Assembly (NCBI GenBank): GCA_002049455.2 | Contig: KV919126.1 | Span: 1-64,000, forward strand | DNA from: Porphyra umbilicalis | Lineage: Eukaryota > Rhodophyta > Bangiophyceae > Bangiales > Bangiaceae | DNA length: 64,000 bases | Reading direction: 5' to 3' | Program-made: the position numbers and the translations under genes | Shown here: positions 56,844-64,000 of the stretch, piece by piece | How the letters are laid out: the number at the start of each line of letters is the position of its first letter | Position numbering within the stretch: position 1 is the stretch's first letter | The notes under the pieces: model-generated | Seen by the model: the letters and a program-made list of their open reading frames with translations, nothing else | What the model was told of the DNA's origin: nothing | Database searches by the model: none

Positions 56844-58595
56844 ATGAGCCGCCGCGCCCCCCCCCCCCCCACTTCCAGCGCGCGCTCGCGCAGAGCCGCG
56901 CAGCTCGCGCTCCAAGCGGAGCTCCTCCACGGCACCCTCTTCTCCGACCTCTCCCGCTACCCGCCGCCCCTCCTCGACGCGCTCTACGCGGCGTGCGACC
57001 ACGCGGCACCCGCGGTGCTCCGCGCCCTACCCCCGACCGCCCGCCTGTACGCTGTGCGCCTCGCGCACGTCCCCGTGGATGGGGACGGCGGCGGTGGCGA
57101 TGGCGGGCCGGGGGTGCTCGCGCCCGACGCCCTCCGCGGGTGGGCGCGGCCGGGCCTCCGCGCCGGCGAGTGGCACGAGCGAGCGGTGGCGGCGCTCAAA
57201 GGCCTCCGCGTCCTCCTCCAGACGGTGAGCAGGGGCGGGGATGTGCGGCTGCGCTTGAACCCGGCCTATGGGCGGGGGCTGCGGGCGGCCATGGCGGGGC
57301 TGACGCCGCCCCCGTTTGGGTTGTCCGGCGCCAACGGCGGCGCCAATGGTGGTGGTCTCTTTGACGATGGCGGCGGAGGCCACGGGCCGCTCATGCCCGT
57401 CGACGCGCTGGTCGATTACGCGCGGCGGCGGTGGGAGGGCATCCTCCACTTTCTGGTTGCCCTCGCCGGCCGCAACCCCGCGCCTCCCTCCCAAACAATC
57501 GTCGCGTCACTGATCCGCGCGCGGGTGCTCGAAGAGGCGGGGGATGGGGCGACCATCTCGTCGGCGGGCTTCCAATTCCTCCTCAAGAGCGGCCCCGCGC
57601 AGCTGTGGGTGCTCCTCCGGGACGTGATGGCGCACGCGGGCGGGGGGGCGGCGCGCCGTGCGGCTGACCGTCGCGGCGGTAGCGGCGGCGGCGGCGGCGG
57701 CGCCGTCGACCCCGACGCGCCCGACCCCGAGGAGCCGACCGGCGTGAATGGCGCGCCGCCGCCGGCCGAGGCGCAGCGGGAGCTCGTGGCCCTCCTCTTT
57801 GCCCTCGCCGCAACGGTGCCGGGGCGGGCGTATCCGGTCGCCGCCCTTGCGTCCGCGCAGCGGGATTTCCTGCCGACGCTCGCGGAACTCGGGGTCGTCC
57901 TCGTGCCCGGCGAGGCGGACGAGCCGCCCCCACCCCGCGGTGGGGAGGGCCTCTTTTACCCCACCCCCGTCGGCGTATCGCTCGTCGGCTCGGCGGCGGC
58001 CGCGTCGACAGACGGCGGCGGCGGCGGCGACGGTGGGGAGGACAACCCCGCCGCCGGCGCGCCCGACGGCACCGCCTCGGCACGCCCCGCCGCCGAGGCG
58101 CTGCTGTCAACCACCTCCACGGGCGCGCTCGCCATTGTCGTCGAAAACAACTACCGGGTGTATGCCTACACAACGTCCCCCTTTCAGATGGCGCTGCTCG
58201 GCCTCTTTGTCCACATCCGCTACCGGCTGCCCAACGTAGCGGTCGGCACGCTGACGCGCACGCGCGTGGCAGACGCGCTCGCCAATGGCATTACCGCCGG
58301 GCAGATCATCCGCTTCCTCAACGCGCACGCGCACCCGCGCATGCGCGGGGGGCGGGTGCCGGCCAACGTGGCCGACCAGGTGGCGCTGTGGGCGGCGGAG
58401 AAGGAGCGCGTGCGCACCGCCCCGGCGGTGCTGCTGACGGGCTTTGCGGGCGTGGGCGGGTGGACCGCCGTCGCGTCGTTTGCGGCCGACCTCGGCGCCA
58501 AGCTGTGGGAGGACCGCGAGGGGCTCCGCCTCGCCGTCGACGCGGACGCGTATGGGGAGGTCAAGGCGTTTATCCGGGAGCAGCGGATTGAGTGA
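56844..58595 (+). CDS. TFIIH core subunit p52 (TFB2/GTF2H4)
   Basis: 583 residues from ATG 56844. TFB2 family features: the N-terminal HEAT-like region LHGTLFSDLSRYPPPLLDALY...LYAVRLAH; ALKGLRVLL; a winged-helix region FQFLLKSGPAQLWVLLRDVM (canonical TFB2 motif); ELVALLFALAATVPGRAYPV; and the C-terminal hub IVVENNYRVYAYTTSPFQMALLGLFVHIRYRLPNVAVG (quoted as its parts NNYRVYAYTTSPFQ and LLGLFVHIRYRLPN), then ITAGQIIRFLNAHAHPRM and VADQVALWAAEKERV. p52 anchors and stimulates the XPB helicase in transcription initiation and nucleotide excision repair. Gly/Ala-rich inserts break the conserved blocks, as in other genes here. One uninterrupted frame, with no intron needed. Confidence 0.9.
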   Translation: MSRRAPPPPTSSARSRRAAQLALQAELLHGTLFSDLSRYPPPLLDALYAACDHAAPAVLRALPPTARLYAVRLAHVPVDGDGGGGDGGPGVLAPDALRGWARPGLRAGEWHERAVAALKGLRVLLQTVSRGGDVRLRLNPAYGRGLRAAMAGLTPPPFGLSGANGGANGGGLFDDGGGGHGPLMPVDALVDYARRRWEGILHFLVALAGRNPAPPSQTIVASLIRARVLEEAGDGATISSAGFQFLLKSGPAQLWVLLRDVMAHAGGGAARRAADRRGGSGGGGGGAVDPDAPDPEEPTGVNGAPPPAEAQRELVALLFALAATVPGRAYPVAALASAQRDFLPTLAELGVVLVPGEADEPPPPRGGEGLFYPTPVGVSLVGSAAAASTDGGGGGDGGEDNPAAGAPDGTASARPAAEALLSTTSTGALAIVVENNYRVYAYTTSPFQMALLGLFVHIRYRLPNVAVGTLTRTRVADALANGITAGQIIRFLNAHAHPRMRGGRVPANVADQVALWAAEKERVRTAPAVLLTGFAGVGGWTAVASFAADLGAKLWEDREGLRLAVDADAYGEVKAFIREQRIE

Positions 58596-60213
58596 GGGGG
58601 GGGGGGGTGGGGGGGGCGCTGTTGTCGCTGGGGGGGTGTGGAGGCGAGGGGGCGGAAGTCGATTGCACCGCTCGCTCGACGGCCATGGCGACACGTCGCC
58701 CGCCTTTACGACCGAGGCCGTCGCGGCGGCGGCGGCGGCGGTGGTGTCGACCACCACGGCCGCAGCGCGTGCCGACGGCGCGTTGTCCGTCGACACCCCC
58801 GCGGCCATGTCTGGCGCGGCCGCGCGCACGCGAGCCCGACGGACGCTGTGACGGGCGCGCGTGCGCGTCGGCGCCGCTGCGCCGCCTCGGTCTGACACCG
58901 ACGGCTCGGCCGTCGGCGGGCGGGCCGCCACGCCCGTGGACCGGGTGACGCGGGCGGCAGCGCGCTGGGGGGTCCCCCCCGCCCCTCGGCGCCGCGGCGC
59001 GCGCGGCTTGTACGGGTCGGCCGCCGCCGCCGTGGCTCGGCTGCTATGACTCGACCGCTCGGTCGGGCGGGACGAGGGGGATGTCCGCCCCGCGACGAGG
59101 TGCCCGCCGCCGGGTGTCGCAGCGTCGAGGCCGGCGGGGGACTGGCGGCGGCCGTCACCCGCCGGGACGGGGGGCGGTCGGTCGTCGGGCGGCTGCTCTG
59201 CCCCGCCCGCGACGGGCGACGGGCCGAGTTGCGCGCGGCAGCCGCCGCCGCCGTGCCGCCGTGCCGCCGTCGGGCGTCGTGGCGCGGCGCGTCGCAGACG
59301 CGCTGGTCGTTGCCCCCGCCGACGGCGGCGGCGGCGGCGCGCAGCCGGCGCGTCACGCGGCGGCGTTGGAGGCGCCGGTAGTGTCGCTCCGCCCCATCAG
59401 TGGGGGGCATCAGCGGGCGGGACGGGCGCCGCGTCGGCCGGCTTTGGCGGCATTCCGCACGGGCCGCGTCGTTGCCGCGGAGGGGGGGGCTCGTCGCTAG
59501 GCCGTCCGCGGGGGTGCCCCCCTTTCTCCGGTGTTTTTCGTTTTCTTTTTCTGCTTGTGCGCTGTGCTCCTTGCTCGTTCCTTGTGCCCCAGCGGCTGGC
59601 GGCGGCGGGGGCTCGCAGCGCGCCCCCGCCGCTGCCGCTGCCAGACCCGCCGTCCCGGTTGACGGCGGCCGGCGGGCGGGCTGCGGCGGGGGTTTCTCAA
59701 GCGGGTCGCCGGTTGGCCCAGACCGGCTGCCGCCCCCGTCTCTCGTCTGCGGGCGCGTCACGTGCGTGCGCCGTCGTGGGCGAGCGGGGGCGCAGGCGGG
59801 GCGTCGCCGTGCGCCGCCGCGTCGACGGGGGAGCCGGACCCCACGCCGCGCGGCGGCGGCTTGCCGATTTGGACAGACGTTTTCTCAAAAACTTTACTCT
59901 CCCACCACTGTTGCTCAACTGTTACAAATCGGCCTTGACGAGCTCGTAGCCACAAGTACGTAAGTACGTGTTGCGAGGCTTCTCCTGGCCGCAAGGCCTG
60001 TACAGTATGCTACCGAACAATTCCATGCGCCGACGGCGGCAACTGATCCGCTCGTTGGAGCCACAAACACCACGCGGACGGACGCCGTCGGGAACACGCT
60101 TTGGCGTATCACGGACCAGGCGTGGCGGGTCGGCTTCTTCCAGACCCGTGCCTCTCCCCCCCCGCCATTCCCCGCACTCCACTGCGTCCCAGTACACACT
60201 GCCTCCCCCCACC
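58596..60213. other. Intergenic, no gene seen
   Basis: GC-rich sequence with open frames on both strands that lack any domain. 59870-60100 is less GC-rich and probably contains the GGC1 promoter. Confidence 0.45.
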
Positions 60214-61194
60214 ATGTCTCCCCCACCCCCTCCCGATGATGGGGCCCGCGCCCAGTCCGCGGGCGCCGCCGGCAAGCGCACGGCGCGGCTCGTCGGCTCC
60301 TCTGTCGCCGGCGTCATTGAGCTGTTTGGCTTCCACCCCGTCGACACGGTCGCGAAGCGGCTGATGAACGAGCCCGGCCAAATCCGGGTGCCCGGCGCGC
60401 CCATGTCGGTGAGCGTCGACGCGTACTCGCGGGTCATCTTTCGGGACGCCCACGCGTCGCCGTCGGCGCTCGTCAAGTACACCTCCCTCTTCCCGGGCCT
60501 CTCCTTCGCAGCCGGCTACAAAATTTCGCAGCGGGTGTACAAGTTTGGGGGGCAACCCATCGTCACCGAGGCGCTCACCCGCCGCTACCAAGCGCCCGTC
60601 GCGGCCGTCGTCGGCGAGTCGCGCGCCAAGCCGCTGCTCCACGCCTCGGCCGGCGCGCTCATTGGCGTGGGCGAGATTGTGCTGCTGCCGCTCGACGTGC
60701 TCAAAATCAAGTCGCAAAACAACCCCGACGCGCTCCGCGGCCGCGGCCTCGTCTCCATCCTCCGCACCGAGCGCCTCGGCGGCCTGTACCGGGGCGCCGG
60801 CTGGACCGCTGCCCGCAACGCGCCGGGCTCCTTTTCCCTCTTTGGCGCGTCGGCGCTCGTCAAGGAGCGGGTTTTTGGGTTGGAGCGGTACAACGACGCG
60901 ACGTTTGGGCAGAACTTCGTCGCCTCCCTCGCGGGCGGCGTCGCGTCCATCACGGTCGCCTCCCCGCTGGACGTGATCAAGACGCGGTTGCAGACGCGGG
61001 ATTTTGGGTCGACGGTCACGGGGGGGCAATTATTGCGGGACCTGCTGCGCCATGAGGGGCCGACTGCCTTCTTCAAGGGGCTCGTGCCCAAGCTGCTGGT
61101 CGTCGGGCCTAAGCTCGTTTTTTCGTTTACCATTGCGCAGCATACGATTGCGACGCTGGAGCGGTGGTTTGAAGCATCGTCAGAGAGCGCGTGA
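60214..61194 (+). CDS. GGC1: Mitochondrial GTP/GDP carrier (GGC1-type)
   Basis: 326 residues with the three repeats of the mitochondrial carrier family. The signature PxDxxK/R appears as FHPVDTVAKRLM, LPLDVLKIKSQN and SPLDVIKTRLQT. Beyond the family level it follows yeast Ggc1 closely: ELFGFHPVDTVAKRLMNEPG, YSRVIFRDAHAS, FPGLSFAAGYKISQRVYKFG, ALIGVGEIVLLPLDVLKIKS, YRGAGWTAARNAPGSFSLFG and TAFFKGLVPKLLVVGPKLVF. It would exchange GTP and GDP across the inner mitochondrial membrane, supporting matrix GTP supply and iron homeostasis. The ATG at 60214 (CACCATG) is chosen because the conserved region starts about 24 residues later. Single exon. Confidence 0.9.
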   Translation: MSPPPPPDDGARAQSAGAAGKRTARLVGSSVAGVIELFGFHPVDTVAKRLMNEPGQIRVPGAPMSVSVDAYSRVIFRDAHASPSALVKYTSLFPGLSFAAGYKISQRVYKFGGQPIVTEALTRRYQAPVAAVVGESRAKPLLHASAGALIGVGEIVLLPLDVLKIKSQNNPDALRGRGLVSILRTERLGGLYRGAGWTAARNAPGSFSLFGASALVKERVFGLERYNDATFGQNFVASLAGGVASITVASPLDVIKTRLQTRDFGSTVTGGQLLRDLLRHEGPTAFFKGLVPKLLVVGPKLVFSFTIAQHTIATLERWFEASSESA

Positions 61195-61745
61195 CACGAG
61201 CGGCACCGCTCGACTGGTAGGAAACACAACTTGTGCAATCCCCCCACGTCGTTCTTGTGCATTTCTAATTGTGCACGTCTGGTCGAGCACTCTCCCCGTC
61301 CGACAAACCGCACGTGACCGAGCCGACAGGTCAGCTCGTGTCTCCGCGTTTGGAAGCCCGCCGGCGTGTAAGGTGTGCCGGCGCCCCTCCTTGGCCGGCA
61401 CATTGGAGCACCCACCGCTCTCCCGTGTGGCTCAAGACAGGCTGCCGGGTCAGGGCAATGCGCAAGAGGCGGCTATACAAAACGATCTACGTTCCGGTCT
61501 ACATGGCAGGATAGCGACTGATGCCGGTTGCAGTCCAAGGGCGTCAAAAATGACAATGGCTACCGTGACCTGCACACACACAAAAAAAAGCAAAAGCGTC
61601 CCTGTACTCCCCCGTATACTGCCGGTACACGACAGGTAAGACCGAAGAGCGTCGGCACGCTGCAGACACAAGAGGCGACGACACCACCGGGCTGCGCGCG
61701 CTCCCCCCGTTGTGGCCAGCCCAAAAGGCCACCACCGCCGAATCC
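61195..61745. other. Intergenic, convergent gene ends
   Basis: 3' flanks of the GGC1 and DLST genes. Nothing else recognised. Confidence 0.5.
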
Positions 61746-63122
61746 CTACACGTCGACCTCGAGTAGGAGGCGCCGCGGGTCTTCCACCAGCCGCTTCATC
61801 CGCCGAAGGAAGGTCACCGCTTCCCGGCCGTCGATCAAGCGGTGGTCGTACGACAGCGCCAGGTACATCATCGGGCGGATTTGAATTTCATTGCCAATGA
61901 CCATGGCCCGCTTCTGGATGATGTGCATGCCGAGGATGGCCGACTGGGGCATGTTGATGATCGGCGTCGATAGGAGGGAGCCAAACACCCCCCCATTGGA
62001 AATGGTGAACGTGCCGCCTTGCATGTCATCAATGCCCAGCTTCCCTTCCCGCGCGCGCGTGCCGAGATTGGCAATGGTCTTCTCAATCTCTGCAAAAGAC
62101 ATCTTCTCGCACGACCGCAAGACCGGGACGACCAGGCCCGTCGGCGTCGACACGGCGACCGACACGTCCACATAGTCGCGGTACACAATGTCGTCGCCGT
62201 CAATAAAGGCGTTGACTTCCGGCTGCTCCTCCAGGGCGACCGTCGCGGCCTTGATAAAGGGGGACATGAACCCGAGCTTGACCCCATGCCGCTTCTCAAA
62301 CGCCTCCTTGTACTCGTTGCGCAGGTCGATCAGCGCCGACATGTCGACTTCGTTAAACGTTGTCAGCATCGCCGCCGTATTTTGGGCCTCCTTGAGCCGA
62401 TCCGCAATGCGCTTGCGCATGCGCGTCATCTTGACGCGCCGCTCCCCGCTCTCCGACAAGTTGATCTGCTGCTGCGGGGGCGACGGCACCGCCTCCTTAG
62501 AGCCCGGCGCGGCCTTGGCGCCATGTACCGGCTCGGCCGGCGTCGCCGCCTCAGGCGCAGCTGCCGGCGCGTCGTCTGCCTCGGGGGCGGCGGCCTTGGC
62601 CGGCGCCGCCTCGGCAGCGGCGGCGGCGCCGAGGCGCAGCACCGCCAGCGGCTGGCCAACCGCCACCGTTTCCCCCACTTCGGCCTTTTGCTTGACGAGC
62701 AGCCCCGCCGACGGCGCGCGTACGTCGACGGTCACTTTGTCCGTCTCGATCTGCACGACAATCTCATCCTCCTCCACCGCCTGCCCATCCTCGACCAGCC
62801 ACGCGGCGACGGTGCCTTCGGTGATGCTCTCCCCCATCTCGGGGACCGTCAGCGTGTCTTCTGGGCCCGCCGCCACCGACAGCGATCGGGGGCGCGCCGT
62901 CGCGGCGGCAGAGGCGGCGGTGGCGGCGGCAGAGCGGCCGACGGCCGCCACGCGGGGGCCATCGACGGCAATGGCGAGGCCGGCGCGGCACCCAGCCGGC
63001 GACGCGAGCGCCGCGACGCCGCCGCCGCGGCTCCGAGCCGCGCCCACCAGCGGGCGGGCGGGTGAGCGGCCCGCCGACCGGGCGATCGCTGACAGGCCCC
63101 GCAGCCCCGCAACGGACCGCAT
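61746..63122 (-). CDS. DLST: Dihydrolipoyllysine succinyltransferase, E2 of 2-oxoglutarate dehydrogenase
   Basis: 458 residues from ATG 63122. Residues 1-85 are Arg/Ala/Ser-rich and lack acids, a mitochondrial presequence. A lipoyl domain follows ([20 protein letters not shown], then [12 protein letters not shown] with lipoyl-Lys129). The linker is Ala/Pro-rich with no clear E3-binding domain, as in animal DLST. The catalytic domain shows [88 protein letters not shown] and the active-site motif [13 protein letters not shown] (His427, Asp431). It transfers succinyl groups from lipoate to CoA in the TCA cycle. Succinyl rather than acetyl specificity is inferred from the overall DLST-like sequence. 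Single exon. Confidence 0.95.
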   Translation of the reverse strand: MRSVAGLRGLSAIARSAGRSPARPLVGAARSRGGGVAALASPAGCRAGLAIAVDGPRVAAVGRSAAATAASAAATARPRSLSVAAGPEDTLTVPEMGESITEGTVAAWLVEDGQAVEEDEIVVQIETDKVTVDVRAPSAGLLVKQKAEVGETVAVGQPLAVLRLGAAAAAEAAPAKAAAPEADDAPAAAPEAATPAEPVHGAKAAPGSKEAVPSPPQQQINLSESGERRVKMTRMRKRIADRLKEAQNTAAMLTTFNEVDMSALIDLRNEYKEAFEKRHGVKLGFMSPFIKAATVALEEQPEVNAFIDGDDIVYRDYVDVSVAVSTPTGLVVPVLRSCEKMSFAEIEKTIANLGTRAREGKLGIDDMQGGTFTISNGGVFGSLLSTPIINMPQSAILGMHIIQKRAMVIGNEIQIRPMMYLALSYDHRLIDGREAVTFLRRMKRLVEDPRRLLLEVDV

Positions 63123-63792
63123 CGTGGGGGGGATCACCTAACAATGACCGCAACGGTGGGTCGGGGGTGGGCCGCAGGAAAGGGGAACACGGCCTCCCGC
63201 ACAGCGACTCGACCGCAACGGCACTGGCAGCGTAAATGCGCCAGGCAGAGGCAAGACGGCAGGGCGGGGGTGGGAACGACAAACGGGCGGCGACCGGGAC
63301 GGTCGGAGCGGCACTTAGGTAGAGGGGGGAATATCCCTGGCGACGACCGTCAGAGGCAAGTGAGCACTACCTGAAACCGTCGGCAGGGACGCCAGTAGAC
63401 GCGCAGTCGGGTCGCTCCCACGCTGACATCGCTACTGCAGTGGTCCGAGTGGAACCGCCTTAAGGGCATGAATGAGGAATCGCCGACCGCCGTCGACGCG
63501 GCGTTGCGCACGATACAGGTAGTTGTGCGCCATAAAATTGCCTGGTGTAGAATGTTGCGAAATCAAATACTGGTGATGCGCGCGTCCGGACCGACGGGGG
63601 AGAGGATGGCGCGACCGAGGAGCTGACGAGGCGACCGATGCGCTGTCGATGCACATGCTAGTAGGCGTCGGAGCGAACTGGAAGATGCCATCCGCGTGGA
63701 TACAGTTCATGAAAAACGGCCATCGTACAGAGCCTACCAAAGCCAGCGGTCAAAAACCAAAAGAGAGAACGAGGCACAAGGAAATCAGCACA
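63123..63792. other. Intergenic, no gene seen
   Basis: Upstream region of DLST and downstream region of the last gene. No recognisable coding sequence or RNA gene. Confidence 0.45.
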
Positions 63793-63999
63793 TCATGACG
63801 AGAGGGCGCTCTTGACCGCCGCTTGGAATCGGGCGGGCAGCGACTTGGACGCCTCCTGGATGCGCGCCTTGTCATTGGCGTCCCACGCCTCCTTGAGTGC
63901 CACCAGCTTCTGCAGCGGGACGCCCGCGTCATAGCTCGAAGGCAGCAGGTGCCGCACTGCGTCCCGCTCGGCCACCAGCTCCGCCTCGGTGGCGTTCAT
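63793..63999 (-). CDS. Unknown protein, probably 3' part of a gene cut by the window edge
   Basis: 68 residues with a true ATG at 63999 and stop at 63793. The sequence is helical and polar (ELVAERDAVRHLLPSSYDAG, VALKEAWDANDKARIQEASK) with GC3-rich codon use like its neighbours. The ATG may be internal, since the frame reaches the end of the window. No family recognised. Confidence 0.5.
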   Translation of the reverse strand: MNATEAELVAERDAVRHLLPSSYDAGVPLQKLVALKEAWDANDKARIQEASKSLPARFQAAVKSALSS

Positions 64000-64000
64000 C

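Noticed and set aside
62019-63141. Long plus-strand frames opposite DLST
   Set aside because: Antisense shadows of a well-conserved gene.
1-64000. Bacterial features: operons, ribosome binding sites, CRISPR arrays
   Set aside because: Genes are spliced, monocistronic and separated by long spacers; the regular repeats found are coding repeats or MITEs, not repeat-spacer arrays.
1-64000. tRNA and rRNA genes
   Set aside because: Scanned for tRNA T-loop-like GGTTCGA(A/G)TCC and rRNA-like stretches; no candidate could be folded by eye into a cloverleaf. A covariance search would be needed to exclude small RNAs.

Overview
The window looks like nuclear DNA from a very GC-rich photosynthetic eukaryote, most likely a glaucophyte close to Cyanophora paradoxa. 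The reasons are: genes with GT-AG introns, each with its own promoter; a 2-oxoglutarate dehydrogenase E2, a mitochondrial GTP/GDP carrier, a PP6-type phosphatase and a TFIIH subunit; and a nuclear gene for the phycobilisome core linker ApcC with a phenylalanine-containing plastid leader. In red algae apcC normally stays in the plastid, whereas nuclear phycobilisome linker genes are known from Cyanophora. The species call is an inference.

Layout. 0-10.2 kb: DUF1348 protein (-), GET2/CAMLG-like ER receptor (-), C2H2 zinc-finger protein (+), GH85 endo-beta-N-acetylglucosaminidase (-). 10.2-14 kb: no recognisable gene, although a spliced plus-strand gene is possible. 14-18 kb: a large minus-strand gene with a degenerate NB-ARC-like region and 46-residue TPR repeats. 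18-28.9 kb: a clearly less GC-rich island with a Tc1/mariner relic, a tandem array of three TA-flanked MITEs, a duplicated segment and several orphan exon-like pieces. 29.1-34.3 kb: ARMT1-like damage-control phosphatase (+), convergent with an RS/low-complexity protein (-). 34.8-46.5 kb: an 11.7-kb DNA transposon with terminal inverted repeats and clustered subterminal motifs. It carries a four-exon Plavaka-like transposase (-) whose exons join in frame, and a divergent companion protein of unknown function (+). 46.9-64 kb: apcC (+), FG-GAP propeller protein (-), coiled-coil protein (+), PP6 catalytic subunit (-), TFIIH p52/TFB2 (+), GGC1 carrier (+), DLST (-) and the 3' end of an unknown gene (-).

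The host genes are individual housekeeping units: mitochondrial metabolism (DLST, GGC1), ER tail-anchored insertion (GET2), free-glycan processing (ENGase), transcription and repair (TFB2), phosphatase signalling (PP6) and light harvesting (ApcC). They do not form a pathway cluster. The transposon separates the divergent RS gene and apcC, so it lies in or next to their promoters. Several genes change reading frame exactly at long G or C runs, which suggests homopolymer-length errors in the assembly. Frames given for ARMT1, ENGase, the coiled-coil gene and the transposon companion gene should be read with that in mind.
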